Positions 44,424 to 53,201 of a stretch of 64,000 nucleotides of DNA are shown in pieces; position 1 is the first letter of the stretch; each line of letters opens with the position of its first letter. This stretch comes from JAOUJD01 sp963726405 (lineage in GTDB: Bacteria > Pseudomonadota > Gammaproteobacteria > Burkholderiales > Burkholderiaceae_F), in the NCBI GenBank assembly GCA_963726405.1, contig CAVSCF010000003.1:1-64000 (forward strand). Direction: 5' to 3'. Under the pieces are notes generated by a model that saw nothing but the letters and a program-made list of their open reading frames with translations, was not told the origin of the DNA and searched no databases. The position numbers were made by a program, and so were the translations under genes.

Positions 44424-45550
44424 CGATGGAAATCAGCAGCAACTTCGACAGCGGTGCGATCGAAACGATAACGATCGATGGTGCCGCGGCCGATCTGGCC
44501 ATTCGGCACGACCTATCCGCGGACGGCACACGCAGCGAGTTTCTGCAGTGGTTCCATTTTCGCGTGAGCGGCGCCGAGCAGAGCGGCGCCCGGCTTCGTA
44601 TCGTCAACGCCGGCGCGACGACGTACGCCGACGGATGGCGCGACTACCGCGCGGTGGGGAGCTGGGACCGACGCCGGTGGGAGCGACTTCCCACGGTCTT
44701 CGACGGCCAGGTGATGACGATCGAACTGCCGCCGGCGCCCGGTCCGTCGTACATCGCGTATTTCGAGCCGTACTCCTGGGAGCGGCATCTCGCGCTGCTC
44801 GCCGACAGTTGCGCGCGCGGTGCCCGTCTTCAGCGACTCGGGGCCACCGTGCAGGGCCGCGACATGGACGCCCTTGTCGTCGGCACAGGACCCCATCCCG
44901 TGTGGATCATCGGCCGGCAGCACCCCGGCGAGACGATGGCCGAGTGGTTCATCGAGGGGTTGCTGGCGAGACTGGTCGACGACGCCGATCCGCTTGCGCG
45001 CGCGCTTCGCCACGCGGCGACCTTTCACGTCGTCCCGAACATGAATCCCGACGGCTCGGTCCTCGGCAACCTGCGGACGAACGCGGCCGGTGCCAACCTG
45101 AACCGGGAGTGGCTCGCGCCGACGGTCGAGCGCAGTCCCGAAGTGAAGCTGGTGCGCGACGCGATGCACGCGACCGGCTGCGCGGCGTTCTTCGACATCC
45201 ATGGCGACGAGAGCCTGCCGTATGTCTTCGTGGCAGGCTGCGAGATGCTGCCGGATTTCGGCGAACGCGAGCGCGCCGAGCAGGATCTCTTCAGCGCGGA
45301 CTTCCGGGCGGCGAGCCCCGACTTCCAGAGCCAGCACGGCTACTCGGCCAGCAAGTACAAGGAGGACGTGCTGAAGCTTGCATCGAAGTACGTCGGGCAC
45401 ACGTTCGGCTGCCTGTCGCTGACGCTCGAGATGCCGTTCAAGGACAACGCGAATGCGCCGGATGTGCGCGTGGGCTGGAGCGCAGCGCGCAGCCAGCGGC
45501 TCGGCGCGGCGATGCTCGATCCCGTCTTCCGGCACCTGCAGCGGCGATGA
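44420..45550 (+). CDS. M14-family zinc carboxypeptidase (cytosolic carboxypeptidase-like)
   Basis: A 376-residue soluble peptidase. Residues 1-120 form the beta-sandwich that precedes the catalytic domain in cytosolic carboxypeptidases (EFLQWFHFRVSG, YIAYFEPYSWERH). Zinc ligands are His168 and Glu171 in QHPGE and His261 in FFDIHGDE; Asn228-Arg229 in NLNREW bind the substrate carboxylate; Glu337 in LTLEMPF is the catalytic base. No signal peptide. Relatives remove C-terminal or side-chain glutamates, but the bacterial substrate is unknown. It is translationally coupled (ATGA) to the GNAT-exonuclease fusion, pointing to a shared task. Confidence 0.88.
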   Translation: MTMEISSNFDSGAIETITIDGAAADLAIRHDLSADGTRSEFLQWFHFRVSGAEQSGARLRIVNAGATTYADGWRDYRAVGSWDRRRWERLPTVFDGQVMTIELPPAPGPSYIAYFEPYSWERHLALLADSCARGARLQRLGATVQGRDMDALVVGTGPHPVWIIGRQHPGETMAEWFIEGLLARLVDDADPLARALRHAATFHVVPNMNPDGSVLGNLRTNAAGANLNREWLAPTVERSPEVKLVRDAMHATGCAAFFDIHGDESLPYVFVAGCEMLPDFGERERAEQDLFSADFRAASPDFQSQHGYSASKYKEDVLKLASKYVGHTFGCLSLTLEMPFKDNANAPDVRVGWSAARSQRLGAAMLDPVFRHLQRR

Positions 45551-46611
45551 CGATCTCGAGCGGTGTCCGCGTTTCGCTGCGTCGCGCGCGGCTGCAGGAC
45601 CGCCCCCGCGTGTACGAATGGCTCGTGCGGTCGGACCTGACGCCCAGCGTGTTCGGTCCGCTGTTTCCGGAGCGCGAGGTGCCCACGCTCGATCAGTTCG
45701 CCACGCGTTACGTGAACTCGTACTTCGACGGCACGCGGCCTTATTCGGGCCGCCTCTTCGTCATCGTCGCCGGCAACGAGGAGATCGGGTGCGTATCGCA
45801 CGGGCCGATCGACCTGCTGAACGACGTCGTCGAACTCGACATCTGGCTCGCGGAGAAGAAACTCGCGGGTCACGGGGTCGGCTCGGAGGCCCTCGTGCTG
45901 CTCGCCGACTGGCTGCAGGCGAACTACGGGGTCAACCGCTTCCTGGTGCGTCCCTCACGGCGCAACGTGCGCGCGCTGCGCGCGATGCGCCGCGCCGGCT
46001 TTCGCGAGACCGACCTGCCCGCCCAGGAGGTCGTCGCCAAACTGCACCTGCCGAAGGGGCAGTACGCGGACGAGGTGCTGCTGTTCCGCATCCTTCCGGT
46101 GCCGCCCACGACCCTGCGTCCGGACGATCGGCGCATCTATGTGTTCCTCGACAGCGAATTCACGAGCCTGGTGCGGCCGGAACTGATCAGCATCGGGGCG
46201 GTGGCCACCGACGCCACGGCCTTCTACGCCGAGGTCCGCGGCTGGAGCGCGGAACGCTGCAGCGACTTCGTGCGCCAGGTCGTGATGCCGCTGCTCGATG
46301 GCGACGCCGTCGCGCACGATGTGGCCGCGGACGCCTTCATCGCCTGGCTCGACGAGCGCACGGGGCGGGCGCCGACGACCATCGTCAGCGACTCCGGCTT
46401 CGACCGCTGGGCGCTGGCCGAGCTGCTCGGCCACGAGGACCTGCCCGCGGGCGTCGAGTGGAAGCGCGTTGCGGTCGCCTATGAGGAACTGGACAACGCC
46501 GTCGGCAACCTGGGGCTGCGCCGGCATCACGCGCTCGACGACGCCCGCGCCTTGCGGCACCTGCTGCTGAATCCGGGCGGTGAGAGCGGCGCCGACCAGG
46601 GTCCCGGCTAG
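45547..46611 (+). CDS. Fusion of a GNAT acetyltransferase and a DEDDh 3'-5' exonuclease domain
   Basis: A 354-residue two-domain protein. Residues 1-180 are a GNAT acetyltransferase close to the ribosomal-protein/aminoglycoside type (VSLRRARLQD, VELDIWLAEKKLAGHGVGSE with the acetyl-CoA loop, RPSRRNVRALRAMRRAGF). Residues 195-345 are an RNase H-fold exonuclease: Asp202 and Glu204 in VFLDSEFTSL, Asp in SDSGFDRW (about 282-286) and H-x-x-x-D in RRHHALDDARAL (about 327-332), so the DEDDh set is complete; it resembles the Rv2179c-type exoribonucleases. Linking these activities in one chain is unusual. The fusion is not an assembly join, since the single frame is open throughout. It overlaps the M14 gene by four bases. 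Confidence 0.85.
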   Translation: MTISSGVRVSLRRARLQDRPRVYEWLVRSDLTPSVFGPLFPEREVPTLDQFATRYVNSYFDGTRPYSGRLFVIVAGNEEIGCVSHGPIDLLNDVVELDIWLAEKKLAGHGVGSEALVLLADWLQANYGVNRFLVRPSRRNVRALRAMRRAGFRETDLPAQEVVAKLHLPKGQYADEVLLFRILPVPPTTLRPDDRRIYVFLDSEFTSLVRPELISIGAVATDATAFYAEVRGWSAERCSDFVRQVVMPLLDGDAVAHDVAADAFIAWLDERTGRAPTTIVSDSGFDRWALAELLGHEDLPAGVEWKRVAVAYEELDNAVGNLGLRRHHALDDARALRHLLLNPGGESGADQGPG

Positions 46612-46618
46612 GGGTCGC

Positions 46619-46891
46619 TCACTCGGCCGTCGTCGGGTCGATCATCGACCGAACGCGCGAGACGCGATTGGCGGGAAAACCGCCCAGGCGCGCATGCTCG
46701 CGAACGGCCTCTTCGCTGGGGGCGACGTACACGCAGTAGATCTTGTCGTCCGTGACGAAGCTCTCGACCCACTGGATCTGCGGTCCCATCGCGTTGAGCA
46801 CTCCGCACGACTTCTGCGAGATACCGTGCAGATCGGCGGCGGACAGGTTTCCGGCGCCGGGAATTTCCCGCTCGATGACGAACTTGGGCAT
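46619..46891 (-). CDS. DUF4242-family small protein
   Basis: A 90-residue protein (MPKFVIEREIPGAG, IQWVESFVTDDKIYCVYVAP, REHARLGGFPANRV) that matches DUF4242, a ferredoxin-like dimeric barrel found widely in bacteria, of unknown role. AAGGAAGGAC on the coding strand precedes the ATG. It is convergent with the exonuclease fusion, eight bases away. Confidence 0.82.
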   Translation of the reverse strand: MPKFVIEREIPGAGNLSAADLHGISQKSCGVLNAMGPQIQWVESFVTDDKIYCVYVAPSEEAVREHARLGGFPANRVSRVRSMIDPTTAE

Positions 46892-47058
46892 GAGACGTCC
46901 TTCCTTTGGTCATCCGGGTAAGCGAAGCGCACCCGGGGGAGTGGGCCATCGTACGGGGCGCCCGTGCGACTGCCAACGGATCTTTCCGCGTGAGATGGAT
47001 TGCCGCGGGAGCGCTTCTTGCGCAGGCAATGGCATCGCCCTCCATGTCACCCGCAGGA

Positions 47059-47445
47059 ATGAAGCAGCTCCGGACCGGAATCCGGACCCCGCTCAAGGGG
47101 GCCGCCACCGCATTCATGGAAGACTACGCGCCGAGCATGGGCGCGGCGCTCGCCGACTACACGATGTCCTCGATCGCGCCGCTGCTGTTCCTCGTCATCC
47201 TGCTGGCGGGGCTGGTCTTCGGTGAGGAGGCGGCACGGGGAGAAATCTTCGCCCAGCTGCGGGGCCGGATGGGCGATCAGGGCGCCAGCGCCATCCAGAC
47301 CATGGTGCAGAGTGTCAGGGAAGCGGCGACGGGTGCGATCGGGACGCTCATTGGCGTCGGCTGCCTGCTGATGGCGATCCTCGCGCGCCTTCGAATGATG
47401 CCGCCGAGCGAAACCTCGCGGCGATTGCGCTGGCGTTCGGGCTGA
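47059..47445 (+). pseudogene. Truncated YihY/UPF0761 membrane protein
   Basis: A 128-codon frame whose first ~100 residues match the N-terminus of YihY-type membrane proteins: ATAFMEDYAPSMGAALADYT, SIAPLLFLVILLAGLVFGEEAARGEI, and GASAIQTMVQSV. Normal members have 280-300 residues with six membrane segments; here only two or three remain and the tail (LRMMPPSETSRRLRWRSG) is unrelated. AGGA precedes ATG 47059. It is a 3'-deleted remnant, though a short product might still be made. Confidence 0.7.
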
Positions 47446-47455
47446 TCCCCAGGGT

Positions 47456-47695
47456 TCATGCCGCTTTCGGCTCGTTCTTCCAGGCGCCGCGGATGTTGAG
47501 CGCGGCGAGCGCGAACTGCAGTGCGACCAGCGCCCGGGCGGACGTGTGCCAGCCCCAGGCGATCCGCAGCACGTTGCCCACAAGGAAGCACCAGAGGCCC
47601 ACGGCCCGGCTCCGCTTGGACATCGAAGCGACCAGCCAGGCCGCAAGGCCGGTGACGACCATGGCGGGCCATTGAATGAGATCGAGCAGTTCCAC
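47456..47695 (-). CDS. Small two-helix membrane protein of unknown function
   Basis: A 79-residue protein with two membrane segments (WPAMVVTGLAAWLVAS and GLWCFLVGNVLRIAWGWH, plus a third weaker ALVALQFALAALNIRGAW). GTG 47695 is chosen because GGAAGGA lies seven bases upstream; the longer frame from 47956 has no such site and an Arg-rich, non-protein-like start. No family is recognised. It is convergent with the YihY remnant. Confidence 0.6.
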   Translation of the reverse strand: MELLDLIQWPAMVVTGLAAWLVASMSKRSRAVGLWCFLVGNVLRIAWGWHTSARALVALQFALAALNIRGAWKNEPKAA

Positions 47696-47760
47696 CGCGC
47701 GTCCTTCCAGTGACGATCCGCCGGTGAAGCAAGCGGCTGGCCGAGACTGGTGACGGTCGG

Positions 47761-48765
47761 TCAGGGCCGGCGGCAGTCGAGCACGGCGGCCCCACGGACC
47801 CGTCCGCTGCGCAAGGCATCCAGAGCGGCGTTGGCCTCGTGCAGCGGAAAGACTTCGACGACGGTGCGAACGGGGACCTGGGCGGCCAGGGCAAGGAAGT
47901 CTTCGCCATCCTTGCGGGTGAGGTTCGCGACCGAGCGGATGACTCGCTCGCCCCACAGGATCTCGTAGGGAAACGCCGGGATGTCGCTCATGTGGATGCC
48001 CGCGCAGACTACGACGCCGCCCTTGCGCGTGTGGCGCAGCGCCGCGGGCACGAGTGCTCCGACCGGCGCGAAGATCAGGGCCGCGTCGACATCGGTCGGC
48101 GGAGCGTCGTCAGAGCCGCCGGCCCATGCGCAGCCCAGCAGGCGCGCGAACGCCTGTCCGTCGCGATCCTCGGGCTTCGTGAAGGCATACACGGTCCGCT
48201 TCTGCCAGACGGCGACCTGTGCGATCAGGTGGGCGGCGGCGCCGAAGCCGTAGATGGCGAGCTGCTGCGCATCGCCCGCCATCGCGAGCGCGCGGTAGCC
48301 GATGAGGCCGGCGCACAGCAGCGGTGCGGCGTGTGCGGCATCGAAGTCCGCCGGCAGACGAAAGCAGTAGTCGGCGTTCGCCACGGCATGGTCGGCGTAG
48401 CCGCCATCGCGCGAGTAGCCGGTGAACTGCGGCGCGTCGCAGAGGTTCTCCCGGTGCGTCAGGCAGTACGGGCAGACGCCGCAGGTCGCACCGAGCCACG
48501 GGATCCCGACCCGGTCGCCGATGGCGAAAGCCACGACGCCGGACCCGAGCGCTTCGACGCGACCGACGATCTCGTGACCAGGCACGAGCGGCAGGTGCGG
48601 GTGCGCGAGTTCGCCGTCGACGATGTGAAGGTCCGTGCGGCACACTCCGCAGGCGTCGACGCGAACCAGTACTTCGTGTTCGCCGGGGACCGGGATCTCG
48701 CGCTCGACCATCGTCAGCGGCGTGTGGGGCGCGGTCAGCACCATCGAGCGCGAGCGGACGGTCAT
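47761..48765 (-). CDS. Zinc-dependent alcohol dehydrogenase
   Basis: A 334-residue medium-chain dehydrogenase. Catalytic-zinc region: ACGVCRTDLHIVDGEL and PLVPGHEIVG; structural zinc site: CGVCPYCLTHRENLC with four cysteines; a nucleotide-binding fold follows at YGFGAAAHLIAQVA, lacking the second Gly of a classical GxGxxG. It oxidises a primary alcohol or reduces an aldehyde with NAD(P)H. The start overlaps the stop of the PIN gene (ATGA), so the two are expressed together. Confidence 0.88.
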   Translation of the reverse strand: MTVRSRSMVLTAPHTPLTMVEREIPVPGEHEVLVRVDACGVCRTDLHIVDGELAHPHLPLVPGHEIVGRVEALGSGVVAFAIGDRVGIPWLGATCGVCPYCLTHRENLCDAPQFTGYSRDGGYADHAVANADYCFRLPADFDAAHAAPLLCAGLIGYRALAMAGDAQQLAIYGFGAAAHLIAQVAVWQKRTVYAFTKPEDRDGQAFARLLGCAWAGGSDDAPPTDVDAALIFAPVGALVPAALRHTRKGGVVVCAGIHMSDIPAFPYEILWGERVIRSVANLTRKDGEDFLALAAQVPVRTVVEVFPLHEANAALDALRSGRVRGAAVLDCRRP

Positions 48766-49202
48766 GGAGCGGCCCCGGCAAGTTCCGCGCACGCGGCGGC
48801 TGGAATGAAGATCAGCAGCCCGTCGCGCCGTGCGCGGCGCGCCAGTTTCAGCAACGCCTTGTCCTTGGTGACCAGCCAGTCCGCGCGTGCCGTGTAGGCG
48901 AGGTCGAGAAACTTCTGGTCGTGGGGATCGGTGCAGGCGATGGGTGCCGGGAACACGCGGTCGACGGGTGTGGCCAGCCGGTCCCACTCCCGCAGCGCGC
49001 CGAAGCGCGCTTCGGCTGGGAGGTCGAACGCCTCGCGCAGGATCACCTGCGTCAATTCGTCGACGCTGTCGCCGCTGCGCAGGGCGTTCACCCGCCCGTC
49101 CTCCAGCGCGGCCCGCAGCGGCCTGGCCACGGGATCGTCGAACACCCAGAAGTCGAGCAGCACGTTGGTGTCGATCACCGCGCGCGGATGGACCGGTTTC
49201 AT
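48762..49202 (-). CDS. PIN-domain protein (COG1569-type putative toxin)
   Basis: A 146-residue PIN-fold nuclease with the acidic residues visible in AVIDTNVLLDFWVF, DSVDELTQVI, TDPHDQKFLDLA and DWLVTKDKALL. COG1569 members are listed as putative toxins, but no antitoxin gene lies upstream: the partner is a DUF2237 gene overlapping its start by four bases. An RNA-processing role is therefore equally possible. Start ATG 49202 overlaps the DUF2237 stop. Confidence 0.8.
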   Translation of the reverse strand: MKPVHPRAVIDTNVLLDFWVFDDPVARPLRAALEDGRVNALRSGDSVDELTQVILREAFDLPAEARFGALREWDRLATPVDRVFPAPIACTDPHDQKFLDLAYTARADWLVTKDKALLKLARRARRDGLLIFIPAAACAELAGAAP

Positions 49203-49591
49203 TGCAGGTCGAGCGCGTGGTTCGTCAGTTGCTCGAGGGTCACCACGTCGAGCGCGCGTTCGTGCGTGGCGAGCAGCCACACCGGCGGCGCGACACCCGC
49301 ATCGAACGCCTCCTTCCACCGCAACACGCACACGCACCAGCGGTCGCCCGCCTTCAGCCCCGGAAACATGAACTCGGGTCGTGGTGTGACGAGGTCGTTG
49401 CCGCGCGCCCGCGAGAAGTCGAGGAACGCCTGGCTCATGCGGGCGCACACCGTGTGCGAAGCGAGGTCCTGGGGTCCCGTGTGGCAGTACCCGTCGCGAT
49501 AGAAACCGGTGGCCGGCGAATCGCAGCAGCAGAGCAGTTCGCCGCCCAGAACGTTGCGGGCCGACGATCCTCCCTTGCGAGCGTCACGCAT
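49199..49591 (-). CDS. DUF2237-family protein
   Basis: A 130-residue protein with the DUF2237 hallmarks: NVLGGELLCCCDSPATGFYR, GPQDLASHTVCARMSQAFLDF, PGLKAGDRWCVCVLRWKEA. Several cysteines (CCCDS, CVCV) and a Trp-rich middle are conserved. Function is unknown. It begins the run DUF2237-PIN-adh, all overlapping by ATGA. Confidence 0.85.
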   Translation of the reverse strand: MRDARKGGSSARNVLGGELLCCCDSPATGFYRDGYCHTGPQDLASHTVCARMSQAFLDFSRARGNDLVTPRPEFMFPGLKAGDRWCVCVLRWKEAFDAGVAPPVWLLATHERALDVVTLEQLTNHALDLQ

Positions 49592-49609
49592 GACTTCGGG
49601 CCCGAACCC

Positions 49610-50251
49610 TCAGCGCGATGCGGACGCGGGCAGCTTGTCGGCCACCGTTTCCAGCCAGGGAACGAGTTCGTCGAGCGCGGTGGTCAGCGCGCGGCTCAGG
49701 GCATCCACTGCGCCCCGCGCGTCTTCCTGCGCGACCGGCGCGCTGGCCTGGAAACTGCGCCGCGCGACCAGCGTGCGGGTCGAGCGGTCGACGAGTTCGG
49801 CCGTGAGCTGCAGCCTGCCGCGCGCGCCTGCCGTGTCGTGCACGAGTTCATCCACCGTGACGCTCAGCGCGAGGTCGCCGCCGACACCGCGGCCGAGTTC
49901 CGCCACGGAGGCAAACGCGCCGCGCGCCTCGATCCGGCGCGTCAGCAACTGGACGATGCGATTCGACGGACGTTCCGCCCACGACGCGTACTGATACAGC
50001 GCCCGTTCCTGCGCCGACCTGGAGTAAGCCATCGAGAACGAGTCGCCGATGCCGATGGACGGCATCGCCGCGACGATCAGCGACCGTGGCACGGTCCGCT
50101 TCGCGGGCGGCGGCGGGGGTGCGAGATCCTCGAGGCGGTACTGCACCTGCAGGTTGCTTTCGCTGTTGCCGATGCCGACGCTGATGCAGCCGGCGAGCAG
50201 GGCCGATGAGGTGGCCAGAGCGAGTGCGGCGCGTCGCGTGATGACGTTCAT
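49610..50251 (-). CDS. PqiC/ABC-type auxiliary lipoprotein of the Mla operon
   Basis: A 213-residue lipoprotein with lipobox LLAGCISV. It matches the ABC-type transport auxiliary group (PqiC-like): YRLEDLAPPPPP, LIVAAMPSIGIGD, YASWAERPSNRIVQLLTRRIE, ALTTALDELVPWL. Such lipoproteins sit at the outer membrane and link MCE rings to it. It is the last gene of the mlaE-mlaF-mlaD operon and overlaps mlaD by four bases. Confidence 0.83.
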   Translation of the reverse strand: MNVITRRAALALATSSALLAGCISVGIGNSESNLQVQYRLEDLAPPPPPAKRTVPRSLIVAAMPSIGIGDSFSMAYSRSAQERALYQYASWAERPSNRIVQLLTRRIEARGAFASVAELGRGVGGDLALSVTVDELVHDTAGARGRLQLTAELVDRSTRTLVARRSFQASAPVAQEDARGAVDALSRALTTALDELVPWLETVADKLPASASR

Positions 50252-51186
50252 TCTCCGGGCCCTCGCTGCTTCTGGCTCGCGCCGAGCAGGGCCGCGCGGG
50301 GATCCTGCAGGCGGTCGAGCACGCGGTTCATCGAGTCCACCGTGCGCCGCAGTTCGATTACCGCGGAGGTCAGCTGGTCCTCGGTGGTGTTGGCGGCGCT
50401 GCCGAAGTCGCGCGACAGCGTGGCGACCTGCTTCTCGATCGAGATTGCCGCCGCCGAGATGTCCTTCAGCGTCTGTTCGGTCTGGCGGATCGTCGGCGAG
50501 AGGTCGTTGCCTGCCGTTTCGACGGAGCGCGAGATGCGGGTGCTCGCCGCGCCGATGTCGGCCATCGCGCCGCTCATGGCCGACATGGTCTTGTCGAGCT
50601 CGGTCAGCCGCGCGTTCAGGCCGGCAGTGAGCTTGCGCAGGTTGTCGAGCGTCTCCGTGAAGGCGACCCGGTTGCGCGGCTTCAGGACGTCGTTCAGGCT
50701 CTCCAGCGTCTCGGCGGCCATGTCGCCGAGCTGGTTCACCTTGCCGGCGATCGCATCGAGGTTCGACTCGCCCTCCGGGATCACGGGAAACCTCTGGTCG
50801 GCGCGGATCTCGGTCAGCGGCGGGCCGAGCGGCTCGGGCGTGATCAGGCTGACCTTCGCGATGCCCGTGACGAAGTTGCGGGTGACGATGGCAACCGTGT
50901 TGGTGCGCACGGGGGCGCGGCGGTCGGTCCGGACGTTGACTTTCACCCGGTTGATGTTCTCGGGCTGCAGCTGGTAGTCCTCGACGCGTCCGATCTTGAT
51001 GCCGCGCATGTCGACGTCGGCCCCGAGTTGCAGCCCGTCCAGCGGCTGCCGCTCGAAGTAGATCGTGTAGTAGTTGAAGTCGGCTCGCGTCCCGGTGCGG
51101 TTGAGCCAGATGACGCCCGTGACCAGCGCGGCGACGAGAATCACCAGGGCCAGGCCGACATAGGTGTACTTGGATTCCGCTTCCAT
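50248..51186 (-). CDS. mlaD: MlaD-type MCE protein
   Basis: A 312-residue protein with an N-terminal membrane helix (YVGLALVILVAALVTGVIWL), an MCE domain (YYTIYFERQPLDGLQLGADV, VDMRGIKIGRVEDY) and a long helical C-terminal region (residues 150-300) of coiled-coil character that would form the lipid tunnel. Family members carry phospholipids across the periplasm. It lies between mlaF and the auxiliary lipoprotein gene; the gap to mlaF is 51 nt. Confidence 0.88.
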   Translation of the reverse strand: MEAESKYTYVGLALVILVAALVTGVIWLNRTGTRADFNYYTIYFERQPLDGLQLGADVDMRGIKIGRVEDYQLQPENINRVKVNVRTDRRAPVRTNTVAIVTRNFVTGIAKVSLITPEPLGPPLTEIRADQRFPVIPEGESNLDAIAGKVNQLGDMAAETLESLNDVLKPRNRVAFTETLDNLRKLTAGLNARLTELDKTMSAMSGAMADIGAASTRISRSVETAGNDLSPTIRQTEQTLKDISAAAISIEKQVATLSRDFGSAANTTEDQLTSAVIELRRTVDSMNRVLDRLQDPRAALLGASQKQRGPGE

Positions 51187-51237
51187 GGAGGGGATTCTAG
51201 GGCCTGCCAGCGCCCGAACCGCGGAGGATGGCAGCGC

Positions 51238-51996
51238 TCACGATGCCACCGTGGTGCGGACCGAGAAGTAGGACTGGATCCACGGGTCGTCGACCGCGAG
51301 GATCTCGCGCACGGTGCCGTCGGCAAGGACGGTGCCGCGCGCCAGCACGATGATGCGGTCGACCACCGTCAGCAGCGTGTCGAGGTCGTGCGTGACGAGG
51401 AACACGGTGATGCCGAGGTCGTCGACGAGCGAGCGGACCAGGGCATCGAATCCGCGGGCTGTGGTCGGATCGAGACCCGACGTGGGCTCGTCGAGAAACA
51501 GCACCTCGGGCTCGAGCGCCAGCGCGCGGGCGATGGCTGCGCGTTTGCGCATGCCGCCGGAAAGTTCGCTCGGCATCTTCTCGGCGGCGTCCGGGCCGAG
51601 GCCCGCCTGCGCGAGCCTCAGGGCGATCAGCGGCTGCAGGAGGGACGGCGGCACGGCGGCATGCTCGATGAGCGGAACCGCGACGTTCTGCGCGACCGTC
51701 AGCGAGGAGAACAGGGCGCCGTCCTGGAACATCATGCCGAAGCGCCTGCGCACCGCGTCCATCTGCTCGGGCGTGCTCGACCAGACATCGGCCCCGAGCA
51801 GACTGATGTTTCCGCTCGTGGGTCGCTGCAGGCCGATGATCTCGCGCAGCAGGACCGACTTTCCGGTGCCGCTGCCGCCGATCAGGGCGACAAGCGTTCC
51901 GCGCTTCACGTTGAAGCTGACGCCGTCGTGGACGGTCTGGTTGCCGAAGCGGGTGACGATGCCGTTGACCTCGATGACGTTGTCGTCGTGCCCCAT
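51238..51996 (-). CDS. mlaF: MlaF-type ABC ATPase
   Basis: A 252-residue ATPase with Walker A GGSGTGKSV, signature LSGGMRKRAAIARAL and Walker B EVLFLDEPTSGLDP. The GMRKR form of the signature region is typical for Mla/Ttg2 ATPases of MCE systems. ATG 51996 overlaps the stop of mlaE (ATGA). Confidence 0.92.
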   Translation of the reverse strand: MGHDDNVIEVNGIVTRFGNQTVHDGVSFNVKRGTLVALIGGSGTGKSVLLREIIGLQRPTSGNISLLGADVWSSTPEQMDAVRRRFGMMFQDGALFSSLTVAQNVAVPLIEHAAVPPSLLQPLIALRLAQAGLGPDAAEKMPSELSGGMRKRAAIARALALEPEVLFLDEPTSGLDPTTARGFDALVRSLVDDLGITVFLVTHDLDTLLTVVDRIIVLARGTVLADGTVREILAVDDPWIQSYFSVRTTVAS

Positions 51997-53120
51997 CAGA
52001 TGCCCAGCTCCTGATAGAACACGGCGAAGGCGGCGTCGAGGAGGATCACCGAGACGATGCTCTGCACGACCGTGGACGTGGTCGCCATGCCGACCGCGCG
52101 CGTGTCGCGCTCGACCGTCATGCCCATGTGGCAGCCGATGACGGCGATCGCCAGCGCGAACACCGGCGCCTTCGACAGGCCGACATACACATGGGAAATG
52201 TCGAGCGCCTCGCGCAGCCGCTCGAGAAAGGTCTGCGGGGTGATGTCGAGCATCGGCTCGGCGATCAGCATGCCGCCGAAGAGGCTCATCACGTCGCCGA
52301 TGAAGACCAGCAGCGGCATGGCGACCATCAGCGCGAGCACGCGCGGCAGGACGAGCACATCGAGCGGTGACAGGCCGAGCGTGCGGATGGCGTCGGTCTC
52401 TTCGGTCAGGCGCATCGAGCCGAGCTGCGCCGTGAAGGCCGCTCCCGAGCGGCCCGCGACGATGATGGCGACGATGATCGGTGCGAACTCGCGCGTCGCG
52501 CCGATCCCAACGCCGTCGACGACGAAGATGTTCGCCCCGTACTGCTTGGCCTGCAGGCCAAGCAGGTAGGTAACGACGACCCCGATCAGCAGGGTGACGA
52601 GCGCCACGACCGGGATCGCGTTCAGGCACACCTGCTCGAACTGCGCGGACAGCTCGCGCACGCGGAGCCGCTTCGGACGAAACGGAATGGCGAGAAGACC
52701 GAGGACGGACGCGCCGAGAAACGCCAGGTGACCGTGGGCCATGCGGGCGACGTCGTTGGCGCGTCGGCCGGTCGATTCGAGCAGGCGTTCCCGCCGATGC
52801 GGCGGCAGCTCGGGCGCCGCTTCCATGCGGTGCCGCACCTGGTCGATGATGCGCGCGTCATTGGGGGCGAGGCCCGTCCACTCGACTCCGGGCGGCAGGT
52901 GGGAAAGCAGCGCGAGCGCGGCGGCACTGTCGAGTTCCACGAGCTGGGCGCCGTCGACGACGAGCCGGGGGGGCAGCTGCAAGGCGCGGAGTTCGGCGTC
53001 GATGGCGGCGATCGCGGCCAGCCGCCAGGCGCCCGCAAGGCGCAATACCGTGGCCCCCGAAGCCTCGGGGGCGCGCTCTAGGTGCGCGCGCGGACGGATA
53101 TCACGCGGGGCGTCGTTCAT
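51996..53120 (-). CDS. mlaE: MlaE-type permease with N-terminal STAS-like domain
   Basis: A 374-residue permease. Residues 1-110 form a STAS-like domain (VLRLAGAWRLAAIAAIDAEL, LVVDGAQLVELDSAAALAL), normally a separate MlaB subunit; here it is fused. The MlaE body follows with GANIFVVDGVGIGATREFAP, VAGRSGAAFTAQLGSMRLTE and five hydrophobic segments. ATG 53120 (MNDAPRD) is preferred to an upstream ATG at 53156. It opens the operon mlaE-mlaF-mlaD-lipoprotein. Confidence 0.88.
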   Translation of the reverse strand: MNDAPRDIRPRAHLERAPEASGATVLRLAGAWRLAAIAAIDAELRALQLPPRLVVDGAQLVELDSAAALALLSHLPPGVEWTGLAPNDARIIDQVRHRMEAAPELPPHRRERLLESTGRRANDVARMAHGHLAFLGASVLGLLAIPFRPKRLRVRELSAQFEQVCLNAIPVVALVTLLIGVVVTYLLGLQAKQYGANIFVVDGVGIGATREFAPIIVAIIVAGRSGAAFTAQLGSMRLTEETDAIRTLGLSPLDVLVLPRVLALMVAMPLLVFIGDVMSLFGGMLIAEPMLDITPQTFLERLREALDISHVYVGLSKAPVFALAIAVIGCHMGMTVERDTRAVGMATTSTVVQSIVSVILLDAAFAVFYQELGI

Positions 53121-53201
53121 GGAGGCGCACGGTAGAACGTCGATCGAGGGTAGCACGCGACCGCGTCCCGGGCACCGCGAGCGCGCCGAGCGGCATGGTC
53201 G

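Noticed and set aside
48762..49591. PIN protein and DUF2237 considered as a toxin-antitoxin pair
   Set aside because: DUF2237 proteins are not DNA-binding antitoxins, and no small antitoxin frame lies beside the PIN gene.
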